This document shows, piece after piece, positions 8,166-15,183 of a stretch of DNA of 16,105 nucleotides. The DNA comes from DASSUW01 sp035717845. Its GTDB lineage: Bacteria > Actinomycetota > Thermoleophilia > Solirubrobacterales > Solirubrobacteraceae. The number at the start of each line of letters is the position of its first letter. Positions within the stretch are counted from its first letter, which is position 1. Location: contig DASTIC010000361.1 in the NCBI GenBank assembly GCA_035717845.1, forward strand, positions 1-16,105. The letters run 5' to 3'. The position numbers were made by a program, and so were the translations under genes. Under the pieces are notes generated by a model that ran no database searches, was not told the DNA's origin, and saw only the letters and a list, made by a program, of their open reading frames with translations.

Positions 8166-9386
8166 CTAGCGTGGGCCGGGCTTCACGCAGCGGACCTGGT
8201 AGATCGACGTGAAGCCGGTGCGGAAGCCGTTGCGGGCCGCGCGCAGGTACAGGCGCCACACGCGCAGGCGCTCCGGACCGGCCAGGCGCTCCGCCTCCAC
8301 GGCGTGCTCGTCGAGCCGCCGCATCCAGTGGGTGAGCGTCTCCGCGTAGTCCTCGCGGAAGCCCTCGACGTGGTTGGTCTCGAGCCCCGCGCGCTCGAGC
8401 GCGATCTGGATGCGGGACAAGTGCAGCGGCGCGGCGTCGGGGAACACGTAGCGCTCCGAGAACGGGCCGGCCTCCGGCTCGCCGATCCGCAGGCGCGAGA
8501 TGCCGTGGTTGAGCAGTCGGCCGCCCGGCCGTAGCAGCCGCGCCAGCGTCGCCGCGTACTCGTCGATGCGGTTGGAGCCGACGTGCTCGACCATGCCGAT
8601 CGAGGCGATCGCGTCGTACGGCTCGTCCGCGAGCTCGCGGTAGTCCATGACCCGGATCTCCACCCGGTCGGCCACGCCGGCCTCCTCGGCCCGCCGGCGC
8701 GCGAGCTCCGCCTGCGGCTCCGACAGCGTGATGCCGGTGACCGACACGCCGTGCTCGCGCGCGGCGTGGATTGCGAAGCTGCCCCAGCCGCAGCCGACGT
8801 CGAGAACCCGCTCGCCCTCGCGCATGGCGAGCTTCGCGGACGTGAGCTCGAGCTTGGCCGTCTGCGCCGCCTCGAGGCTCGAGCCGTCGCGCGAGAAGAA
8901 CGCGCAGCTGTACGTCATCGACTCGTCGAGGAAGAGCGCGAAGAAGTCGTTGGAGACGTCGTAGTGGTGGCGGACCGAGCGCTTGTCGCGCTCCGGGCTG
9001 TGGCGCTCCCCACGCGGGCGCAGCTCAATCTCCGGCACGGGCGGCGGCCGCATCGGCCCGACCGCGCGCGCGGCGGCGAGCGCCAGGCGCAGCTGGGCGC
9101 CGCGGTCGATCGGTCGCGGCCGGTAGCGGTCGAGCATCTCGAGCACGGCCTCGAGGTCGTCGACCTCCAGCTCGCCGCTCACGTAGGCGCGCCCGAGGCC
9201 GAGCTGGCCGGGTGCCCGCAGCGCGTGGGCGAGCGCGGCGGGGGAGCGCAGGTGCAGTGTCGGCGCCGGCCCGCCGTTGCTCGGCGGCACCTCGGTGCCG
9301 TCCCAGAACGTCAGCCGGAAGGGCCGGTCGGGGACGGCCGCCTGAAGCTCCCGCCTCAGGGGCCCGGTGGTGCGCAGGGCGGCCAC
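8166..9386 (-). CDS. Cyclopropane-fatty-acyl-phospholipid synthase family methyltransferase
   Basis: A 406-residue SAM-dependent enzyme that methylenates or methylates the double bond of an unsaturated acyl chain in phospholipid. The N-terminal lipid-binding domain spans about 1-120. The catalytic domain shows HYDVSNDFF (141-149), YSCAFF (159-164), the SAM loop VLDVGCGWG (194-202), and GMVEHVG (264-270) with the family's bicarbonate-binding Glu267. Then come LLNHGIS, FPDAAPLHLS and a C-terminal GFRTGFTSIYQVR stretch typical of CFA synthases. The start is GTG 9386, only 3 nt after the desaturase stop, so the two are surely co-transcribed and the desaturase product is the obvious substrate source. 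The product could be a cyclopropane or, with a reductase, a 10-methyl branched chain; no reductase gene is adjacent. GTG initiation with little Shine-Dalgarno suggests coupling to the upstream gene. Confidence 0.9.
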   Translation of the reverse strand: MAALRTTGPLRRELQAAVPDRPFRLTFWDGTEVPPSNGGPAPTLHLRSPAALAHALRAPGQLGLGRAYVSGELEVDDLEAVLEMLDRYRPRPIDRGAQLRLALAAARAVGPMRPPPVPEIELRPRGERHSPERDKRSVRHHYDVSNDFFALFLDESMTYSCAFFSRDGSSLEAAQTAKLELTSAKLAMREGERVLDVGCGWGSFAIHAAREHGVSVTGITLSEPQAELARRRAEEAGVADRVEIRVMDYRELADEPYDAIASIGMVEHVGSNRIDEYAATLARLLRPGGRLLNHGISRLRIGEPEAGPFSERYVFPDAAPLHLSRIQIALERAGLETNHVEGFREDYAETLTHWMRRLDEHAVEAERLAGPERLRVWRLYLRAARNGFRTGFTSIYQVRCVKPGPR

Positions 9387-9389
9387 GCG

Positions 9390-10319
9390 CTACGTCCCGA
9401 CGGCCTTGCGCTGCTGGCGCTCCGGGCTGATGCGCACGACATCCCACGCCAGGCCGAGTTTCTCGAGCATCCAGATGACGGCCGCCGAGATGTCGAGCTG
9501 CCACACCCGCAGGCCGTGCCGGTAGGAGGTCGGGAAGGCGTGGTGGTTGTTGTGCCAGGACTCGCCGAACGTGAACGGCGCGAGCCACATCAGGTTGCGC
9601 GACTCGTCGCCGGTCTTGAAGTCCCGGCGCCCGAAGAAGTGGCACAGCGAGTTGATGCTGTACGTGACGTGGTGGACGACGAGCATGCGCACGAGGCCGC
9701 CCCACAGGAGGCCGGTGAGCGCAGTGTGCAGCGAGCCGCCGATGAGGTACCCGAGCCCGAAGGGGACGAGCAGCCCGACGGTCACCCACAGCACGAACGT
9801 GCGGTCGATGAAGCGAATCATCGGGTCGGCGAGCAGGTCGGGCGCGTAGCGCTCCCGGTTGCCGCGGTGGGTGTGGATGAAGAGCCAGCCGACGTGCGCG
9901 TGCCAGAGGCCCTTGAGCGCGCCGGTCCAGCCGCCCCCGTGGCCGACGTGAGGGCTGTGCGGATCGCCCTCCTCATCTGAGAACGCGTGGTGCTTGCGGT
10001 GGTCGGCGACCCACGAGATGATGTTGCCTTCGATCGCGGCCGAGCCGAAGATGGCCAGCGTGCCGCGCACCCAGCGCCGGCACTTGAAGGCCCGATGAGT
10101 GAAGTGGCGGTGGAAGCCGACCGTGATGGCGAGCGCGGTCGATACGTAGGCGAACAGGAAGATGGCCACGTCGCTCCAGCCAAGGGCGTCGTTCCAGAGT
10201 TGCCAGGCCACGACGCCGAGCGCCAGGACGGGGAGCACCGTGACGGTGCCGGTGATGATCCGGTCGCGGGTCTCGTTGGCGACGGGCTGGACGTCGTCGG
10301 CAGTCGGAGCGAGGGCCAT
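9390..10319 (-). CDS. Acyl-CoA (delta-9 type) fatty acid desaturase
   Basis: A 309-residue membrane di-iron desaturase of the stearoyl-CoA/OLE1-like family. It shows the three histidine boxes: HRHFTH (70-75), HRKHH (107-111) and HNNHH (256-260). Hydrophobic segments at about 22-41, 51-69, 86-103, 177-196 and 200-217 match the family topology with the boxes facing the cytosol. EGDPHSP and the WLFIHTHR region are also characteristic. It would insert a double bond, usually at position 9, in a saturated acyl chain using O2 and a ferredoxin or flavoprotein donor. The start is ATG 10319; ATG 10340 is an alternative, and the longer frame to 10664 runs through the divergent csp gene and is rejected. 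A TAGGGT -10-like box (10335-10330) sits just ahead of 10319. It is the first gene of a desaturase-methyltransferase pair, divergent from csp. Confidence 0.93.
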   Translation of the reverse strand: MALAPTADDVQPVANETRDRIITGTVTVLPVLALGVVAWQLWNDALGWSDVAIFLFAYVSTALAITVGFHRHFTHRAFKCRRWVRGTLAIFGSAAIEGNIISWVADHRKHHAFSDEEGDPHSPHVGHGGGWTGALKGLWHAHVGWLFIHTHRGNRERYAPDLLADPMIRFIDRTFVLWVTVGLLVPFGLGYLIGGSLHTALTGLLWGGLVRMLVVHHVTYSINSLCHFFGRRDFKTGDESRNLMWLAPFTFGESWHNNHHAFPTSYRHGLRVWQLDISAAVIWMLEKLGLAWDVVRISPERQQRKAVGT

Positions 10320-10368
10320 GCGGCCGGAAACCCTACCCATTCTGAAGAAGTTGCTACCTTGTCGCACG

Positions 10369-10470
10369 TTCGACCGGGTCAAAGAGGCCCGGATAAGCAG
10401 TGCGCGCCCGCAGTTGTTTGCTTGTTTGCATCCTCGGCGTTGGCAGCACAGACGCCGTGGAGGTAAAGAC
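10369..10470 (+). promoter_or_regulatory. csp promoter candidate and leader with a Shine-Dalgarno-covering hairpin
   Basis: TTCGAC (10369-10374), 17 nt, then GATAAG (10392-10397) is a tentative promoter. The leader holds GCAGTTGTTTGCTTG (10410-10424), similar to the helicase leader. Next is a hairpin: CGGCGT (10435-10440) pairs with ACGCCG (10452-10457), then after one mismatch TCC (10431-10433) pairs with GGA (10459-10461). The last three are part of the GGAGGT Shine-Dalgarno (10459-10464), 6 nt ahead of ATG 10471. The hairpin could limit translation until it is opened. Confidence 0.45.
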
Positions 10471-10674
10471 ATGGCGACCGGCACCGTGAAGTGGTTCAGC
10501 GACGACAAGGGCTTCGGGTTCATCACTCCCGACGAGCCCGGCAAGGACCTCTTCGTCCATTTCTCCGGCATCTCGGGCGACGGCTTCCGCACGCTCGCCG
10601 AGGGTGCGCGGGTCTCGTACGAGGCCGAGCAGGGTCCCAAGGGCCCGGCTGCGGTCAACGTCACGACGATCTAG
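10471..10674 (+). CDS. cspA: CspA-family cold-shock protein
   Basis: A 67-residue single cold-shock domain, the standard length. TGTVKWFSDDKGFGFIT carries RNP1 (KGFGFIT) and LFVHFSGI carries RNP2; the five-stranded OB fold ends with VNVTTI. It binds single-stranded RNA and DNA and acts as an RNA chaperone that melts secondary structure. The start at ATG 10471 is set by GGAGGT 6 nt upstream and by the family's N-terminus (MATGTVKWF); the in-frame extension back to 10162 is non-coding on this strand. The paired leader suggests post-transcriptional control. The downstream gene begins 11 nt after the stop and uses a Shine-Dalgarno overlapping it, so they form a transcript. Not every Csp is cold-induced; cold induction here is inferred from leader and neighbours. 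Confidence 0.96.
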   Translation: MATGTVKWFSDDKGFGFITPDEPGKDLFVHFSGISGDGFRTLAEGARVSYEAEQGPKGPAAVNVTTI

Positions 10675-10685
10675 GAGAACGCCTG

Positions 10686-11432
10686 ATGGGGCGCGGCCCG
10701 CTCACCGAGGTCGGTGCGGCGGGCCGTGTGCTCATTCCCCGCCGCTTCAACGGCCCTCCGGCCAGCGCGAACGGCGGCTACACCTGCGGGCTGATCGCCC
10801 GCCACATCCGGGGGCCGGCCGAGATCTCGCTGCGCTCGCCGCCGCCGCTCGACACCGCGCTCGCGCTGACGCGCGAGCCCGACGGCCACCTGCGGCTCTA
10901 TCACCACGAGGCCCTCGTGGCCGAGGGAGCCCCGGCCGCCGCGCTCGACGTCGAGCCGCCCGTCCGGCCTACCGTCGCCGAGGCCCGCGAGGCTCTCCGC
11001 CGCCACCCGTGGCACGGCACCCGCCACGCGTTCACCCAGTGCTACATCTGCGGCTGCGCGCGCCAGGACGGGCTCGGCCTGCACTTCGGCGACCTCCCGC
11101 GCGACACCTCGATGACCGCGGCGCTGCTCGTTGCCGACGCGACGATCCCGCACGACGAGCACGGCCTGATGCCCGAGATCGTGTGGGGAGCGCTGGACTG
11201 CCCGAGTTACGTGCCCGCGATGTGGGACGCCGACGTGCCGAGCCTGCTCGCCCGCATGCACGCCGAGCTGCTCGCGCCGATCCCGCTCGGCGAGCCGATC
11301 GTCGCCGTCGGATGGATGCTGGCCTCCGAGGGGCGCAAGACGGAGACGGCGTCGGCGCTGCTCTCCGCCGACGGGCGCACGCTGGCGCGCGCCCGTCACC
11401 TGTGGGTCCAGCCGCGCGCGGCCGCGGGCTGA
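10686..11432 (+). CDS. Hotdog-fold thioesterase-like protein
   Basis: A 248-residue protein. An N-terminal FNGPPASANGGYTCG stretch (21-35) resembles the active-site-helix entry of hotdog thioesterase-like proteins, and the C-terminal half (VGWMLASEGRKTETASALLSADGRTLARA) reads like the closing strands of a second hotdog. This suggests a double-hotdog monomer of unknown substrate. In the middle sits CYICGC (119-124), a cysteine cluster that could bind metal or be structural. No signal peptide is seen. ATG 10686 is preceded by AGGAGA (10673-10678), which overlaps the csp stop codon, so translation may be coupled to csp. A link between an acyl-thioester hydrolase and the lipid genes on the other side of csp is only suggestive. 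The stop TGA abuts the stop of the convergent STAS gene (TGATCA). Confidence 0.65.
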   Translation: MGRGPLTEVGAAGRVLIPRRFNGPPASANGGYTCGLIARHIRGPAEISLRSPPPLDTALALTREPDGHLRLYHHEALVAEGAPAAALDVEPPVRPTVAEAREALRRHPWHGTRHAFTQCYICGCARQDGLGLHFGDLPRDTSMTAALLVADATIPHDEHGLMPEIVWGALDCPSYVPAMWDADVPSLLARMHAELLAPIPLGEPIVAVGWMLASEGRKTETASALLSADGRTLARARHLWVQPRAAAG

Positions 11433-11789
11433 TCAGGCGAGCGCGGCCATCGCGGTCGCGCGGTCCGGGTGGACGGCGATGACCTCGGCGGCGCCCACGA
11501 CGCCGAGCAGCCGCGCCACCCCGCCTCCCGGCTCGCACACGAGCGCGAAGCGGCCCCCGTGGGCGCGGATCTCGGACGCCGCACCGAGCAGCGCGCGCAG
11601 GCCGGTCGAGTCGCAGAACTCGACCGCGCTGAGGTCGACGAGCAGGCGAGGGCTGCGACCGGCGCGGGTCGCGTCGAGGCGCGCGCAGAGCGCCGGGGCG
11701 GTCGCGATGTCGAGCTCGCCGGCGACGGCGATCACCTTCACGCCCGCCTCGTCGTCCTCCTCGACCGAGAAGTCGACGGGAACGGTCAT
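11433..11789 (-). CDS. STAS-domain anti-sigma-factor antagonist
   Basis: A 118-residue single STAS domain, the size of SpoIIAA/RsbV. It keeps the core GELDIATAP (24-32) and FCDSTGLRAL (58-67); Ser61 in DSTG is the residue phosphorylated by the partner anti-sigma kinase in this family. When unphosphorylated it would bind a GHKL-type anti-sigma kinase and free a SigB/SigF-like sigma factor. No kinase or sigma gene lies in the window. Start ATG 11789 overlaps the stop of the upstream epimerase-like gene in an ATGA, so it is translated by coupling from that mRNA; AGGG lies within the upstream reading frame about 8 nt ahead. A stand-alone STAS gene coupled to a lipoprotein gene is unusual. Confidence 0.9.
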   Translation of the reverse strand: MTVPVDFSVEEDDEAGVKVIAVAGELDIATAPALCARLDATRAGRSPRLLVDLSAVEFCDSTGLRALLGAASEIRAHGGRFALVCEPGGGVARLLGVVGAAEVIAVHPDRATAMAALA

Positions 11790-13342
11790 CGGGACACCCT
11801 GCCGCGTTCTGTCGGTTCCGTCAACACGTCCTCTCGCTCGCGTGGCGCCGGCTTCTTCGCCTTCGGCTTCTTCGGCTTTGGACGCGGAAGGCGAACGGCG
11901 ATGCGGCGCCCCGCGACGCCGACCGGCCCGCTCGGCCCCTGCGCCCGGATGCGCAGCCGGAAGCGCCCGCGGGCGGGCGGCGTCCACGCGATCTGGTGGG
12001 CGCCGTAGGCGAGCCGGAGGTCGCGGCTGAAGGTGACGCCGCGGCGGTCGAGCACCCGCACCGTGACCGCCGACATCTTCGAGATCGAGAACCGCACGGT
12101 GGTCGCGTGCCGGGCGCGCAGGCCCTTGAGCGGAGCGATGCCGATCCGCGTCGGCTCGCGCACGTAGCGGCTGAAGCGCGCGCGGGCGGCGCAGTACACG
12201 CGCAGCGTGGTGCGGTCGCACATGTCGCCGAGGAAGCGGGCGATCAGCTGGTGGTAGCTCAGCGTCGCCTCGCGGCCGGCCCACGAGTACAGCGACCAGG
12301 CGCCGGTGTCGGCCGCCGCCACCATCGCCCGGGCCGTCGGCTCGCCGCGCCGGAACAGCCGCCGCGCGCGCCGGTCGCGCGCGAGCTGCGCGACCTCGCC
12401 GAGCCCGTTCACGGCCTGGAGCTCGCCGTTGAAGACGCGCAGCGACGGCGCGAACGAATACATGAGGAAGTGGTCCCCGCCGTCCACGCCCAGCGGCGGC
12501 GGCGACTCGAACGCGCCGAGCGCCCGATGGGCGATCCGGTACCAGCGCGGCTCGTGCAGCGCCCGCCCGGCGCGGGCCAGCGCCGACACGGCGGTCGCCT
12601 GCGTCATGCCGCTGATCCAGGGAGCTGTGCCGCCGCCCCATGCGAAGTAGTGCTCCCACGCGAGGAAGGGCCCGCGCTGGGCGGCCAGGCCGGCGAGCCG
12701 GTCCACCTCACGCCGCAGCCGCCTCACCGGGCAGCGGCCCTCCAGGCACGTGCCGGCCAGCCAGTTGACCGTGCCCCAGCTCGCCAGTGGCTGGAGCTGG
12801 ATCCCGCGGCCGGGGTAGTACTGGAACACCGCGGGGTCGCGGCCGAAGGTCCGCCGCTCGCCGGGCGCGGGCATCGGCGCGCGCGTCCACACCTCGCGGT
12901 TGCGGCGCAGCACGAGGAACACGGGCTCGAGCCGGTCGTGGCTGAGCAGGCGCTGGGCGGCGAGCTGGTCGACGGTCGCCAGCACCGAGCCGAGCTCCGC
13001 CGCCCGCGCTCCGGTCAGCCGCCCGAGCGCCGCGCGCGCGAGCCGGAGCTCGCGGGTCAGGCGTACGTGCGCTGCGGGGGTCAGCCGCCGGGTGAGCCGC
13101 GCGAGCCGGAGCGCGCCGGTCACCGTCGTCGACCGCCGCGCCCGCCGGATCGCGGCCTGCCGGCGCGCCTCCCGCGCCGCCGCGCGCGCTGCCGCGGCCC
13201 GCCACGTCGCCGCCTTGACCGCGCCGCTGTTCTCGGCGATCACCACCTCGGCGGGCGGCTCCGGAGGCTCGGGCCCGGGGTCGGCGCCACACCCCACGAC
13301 GAGCGAGGCGAGCAGGACGAGGGCGAGCCGGCGGCCGGCCAT
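11786..13342 (-). CDS. Lipoprotein with D-glucuronyl C5-epimerase-like domain
   Basis: A 518-residue exported protein. Residues 1-17 are a lipoprotein signal with lipobox VVGC (Cys18). Then come a Pro/Glu-rich linker, an Arg/Ala-rich helical stretch (about 45-125, probably coiled or extended), and a domain at about 195-385 resembling the C-terminal domain of D-glucuronyl C5-epimerases: EHYFAWGGGTAPWISGM (PWISGM at 241-246), the QATAVSALARA helix and SLYSW. A beta-rich Ig-like module follows (about 385-490), then a Lys/Pro-rich tail. In animals the domain epimerises glucuronate in heparan sulphate; in bacteria the substrate is unknown, possibly an envelope polysaccharide. It reads as an (alpha/alpha)-toroid enzyme at the outer membrane face of the cell. 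ATG 13342 gives the clean signal. The stop overlaps the STAS start by ATGA. Confidence 0.75.
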   Translation of the reverse strand: MAGRRLALVLLASLVVGCGADPGPEPPEPPAEVVIAENSGAVKAATWRAAAARAAAREARRQAAIRRARRSTTVTGALRLARLTRRLTPAAHVRLTRELRLARAALGRLTGARAAELGSVLATVDQLAAQRLLSHDRLEPVFLVLRRNREVWTRAPMPAPGERRTFGRDPAVFQYYPGRGIQLQPLASWGTVNWLAGTCLEGRCPVRRLRREVDRLAGLAAQRGPFLAWEHYFAWGGGTAPWISGMTQATAVSALARAGRALHEPRWYRIAHRALGAFESPPPLGVDGGDHFLMYSFAPSLRVFNGELQAVNGLGEVAQLARDRRARRLFRRGEPTARAMVAAADTGAWSLYSWAGREATLSYHQLIARFLGDMCDRTTLRVYCAARARFSRYVREPTRIGIAPLKGLRARHATTVRFSISKMSAVTVRVLDRRGVTFSRDLRLAYGAHQIAWTPPARGRFRLRIRAQGPSGPVGVAGRRIAVRLPRPKPKKPKAKKPAPREREDVLTEPTERGRVSR

Positions 13343-13400
13343 GAGACAGCATCGGCCGGCCGGCGCCCGACCAACACCCCCGCGCGACCAGGCATGGCCG

Positions 13401-13420
13401 TACGCTAGGTTTGCGGGTCG
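13401..13420 (+). promoter_or_regulatory. Candidate -10 for leaderless transcript of the 587-residue gene
   Basis: TACGCT (13401-13406) and TAGGTT (13406-13411) both fit TAnnnT. Initiation 7-9 nt after TAGGTT falls on GTG 13420. No -35 or Shine-Dalgarno is seen. The reverse strand of the same spot reads TAGCGT (13407-13402), a possible -10 for the divergent epimerase gene. Confidence 0.35.
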
Positions 13421-15183
13421 TGGCCGTCCCCCGTTTGCGCGTCCCCACTGCTCTTCCGGGCGGCTCCCTGCGACAGGCCGCGGGCCTCGTGTCGGACGAG
13501 GTCGAGCTCTACCACCGCACGTACACGACGCTGCTGCGGTCGTCGGGCGAGACGCTGCTGCGCGTGCTCGAGCCGTCGCACCGCTCGATGAACTCGAGCC
13601 TGCACCCGCTCGCCTCGACCAACGAGGTCGACCTCGGCGCGTTCCTGTACGCGATGCGCCGCCTGCCGGCCGGCGTGTGGGAGAGCGCGGTGATCGTGAT
13701 GGGGCAGGAGGCGCAGGTCTTCGAGCGTGCCGGGGTGGGCCGGATCGAGGAGTGGGAGCCGGTCGAGGCCCCGGCTCGCCGCCGCCGCTGGTTCGACAGC
13801 CACCAGGGGACGATGGCCGTCCTGCTGGCGTCGACGTCCGACCTCGACGACGTGATCCCGACGCTCGTCGCCTACCAGGTCGAGTGGAGCAAGCTCCACG
13901 CGATCCTGCGCTCGACCGACCGGCCCGAGGGCGAGGAACTCGACCCGGCGGCGTGCGCCGAGACCTACGGCGGCAACGAGGACGACTGGATCCGCATCCG
14001 CGAGGCGTGGGGCGACCTGTCGACGTTCCTCGACGAGGTGCGCGGCCGCAAGCTCAACCTGCGGATCCGCATGCTGGGCGGCTCTCAGGCCGGCTACGCG
14101 CGCATGACGCGCCGCTGGTGGCGGCCGGTGCGCACGGCGATGGAGGAGCAGGGCCTCGGCGAGCGGCCGGTCTACTTCGTCTCCTCGAACCCGCATTCGA
14201 TGGTCAACCTCGTCACCCCGACGGCGCGCTCCGGCGAGGCCGAGGTCGTGCGGTTCATCGAGGAGCACGGCCCGCAGTACCTGCGCGAGGAGCTCGAGCG
14301 CTTCCGCGAGGGCCGCGCCGAGGGCTCGTGGGAGAACCTCCTCTACTTCGGGGCGCGGCTGCTGTGGGAGTCGCTGCCCGAGGACGGCGAGCAGTGGCGC
14401 CGCCGCCAGGAGGCCGAGCGCGCGCTCGGCGTCACGCACATCTCCAGCAAGGCGGCCCTGCGCATCTCGTCGCAGATCATGGCGCTCGACCGGCTCGACC
14501 CCGCCGGCCTCGACCCGCGGCTCGGCCCGGTGGACGGCGACCGGCTCGCGCGCTCGAACGCCGTGGTCGTCAACGTCGAGTACCCGCTCGGCCTCGCCGC
14601 CTACAACATCCTGCGCGAGCTCACCGTGTCAACCGACGTGGTCCGCGGCGTGTACGTGCTCGGCAAGGCGGCGACCCTCAACGCCGACGTCGGCGACGTG
14701 CTGATCTCGAGCGTCATCCACGACGAGCACTCGGGCTCGACCTACTGGCTCGACAACGCGTTCTCGTTCGACGACATCGCGCCCTTCCTGCGCTTCGGCT
14801 CCGGCCTCGACAACCAGCGCGCGGTGACGGTCAAGAGCACGTTCCTCCAGAACCGCGAGTACCTCGACTTCTACTACCGCGAGGCGTACACGGTGGTCGA
14901 GATGGAGGCCGGGCCGTTCTGCAACGCGGTGTACGAGATCGCCGACGCCGATCGCTATCCGGTGGGCGAGGCGGTCAACTTCTCCAAGCTCCCGATCGAC
15001 TTCGGGATCATCCACTACGCGTCTGACACGCCGTACACGCAGGCCCGCACGCTGGGCGCCCGCGGCCTCTCCTACTACGGCATGGACTCGACGTACGCGA
15101 GCTCGCTCGCGATCCTGCGCCGGATCTTCACGCTCGAGGGGATCCTCGAGTCGCCTCCCGGTCGCTTCGAAGCTCCAGGATGA
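13420..15183 (+). CDS. Uncharacterised protein with nucleoside phosphorylase/nucleosidase-like C-terminal domain
   Basis: A 587-residue cytosolic protein without signal or membrane segments. I do not recognise a named function. From memory the N-terminal half (FLYAMRRLPAGV, then an ARRRRWF patch and a helical stretch) resembles a large bacterial family of unknown function (possibly DUF6909); this is unverified. The C-terminal part, about 375-580, looks like the phosphorylase/nucleosidase (PNP/MTAN) fold: GLAAYNILREL, a GKAATLNADVGDVLIS segment (from 415) like the phosphate/ribose loop and GDV strand, EMEAG (494-498) like the ribose-binding EME motif, and HYASDTPY with Ser535-Asp536 like the catalytic SD motif. 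Both key acids are kept, so an enzyme acting on a nucleoside or nucleotide is plausible. GTG 13420 was chosen over TTG 13411 because of promoter position. The 3' end overlaps the phosphoesterase gene by 56 nt. Confidence 0.7.
   Translation: MAVPRLRVPTALPGGSLRQAAGLVSDEVELYHRTYTTLLRSSGETLLRVLEPSHRSMNSSLHPLASTNEVDLGAFLYAMRRLPAGVWESAVIVMGQEAQVFERAGVGRIEEWEPVEAPARRRRWFDSHQGTMAVLLASTSDLDDVIPTLVAYQVEWSKLHAILRSTDRPEGEELDPAACAETYGGNEDDWIRIREAWGDLSTFLDEVRGRKLNLRIRMLGGSQAGYARMTRRWWRPVRTAMEEQGLGERPVYFVSSNPHSMVNLVTPTARSGEAEVVRFIEEHGPQYLREELERFREGRAEGSWENLLYFGARLLWESLPEDGEQWRRRQEAERALGVTHISSKAALRISSQIMALDRLDPAGLDPRLGPVDGDRLARSNAVVVNVEYPLGLAAYNILRELTVSTDVVRGVYVLGKAATLNADVGDVLISSVIHDEHSGSTYWLDNAFSFDDIAPFLRFGSGLDNQRAVTVKSTFLQNREYLDFYYREAYTVVEMEAGPFCNAVYEIADADRYPVGEAVNFSKLPIDFGIIHYASDTPYTQARTLGARGLSYYGMDSTYASSLAILRRIFTLEGILESPPGRFEAPG

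Noticed and set aside
8038..8259. N-terminal extension of the helicase
   Set aside because: It overlaps the end of the methyltransferase gene and has no homology-like sequence; CAGGAG lies directly before the ATG at 8037.
8583..9980. 465-residue plus-strand frame opposite the lipid genes
   Set aside because: Shadow frame without motifs; the minus strand carries the histidine boxes and the SAM-binding loop.
10162..10470. N-terminal extension of the csp frame
   Set aside because: It would read through the divergent desaturase gene and the csp leader; the CspA family starts at the ATG at 10471, which has a proper Shine-Dalgarno.
12900..15026. 708-residue plus-strand frame
   Set aside because: Begins inside the epimerase gene and runs in another frame through the nucleosidase-like gene; Arg/Pro-rich shadow.
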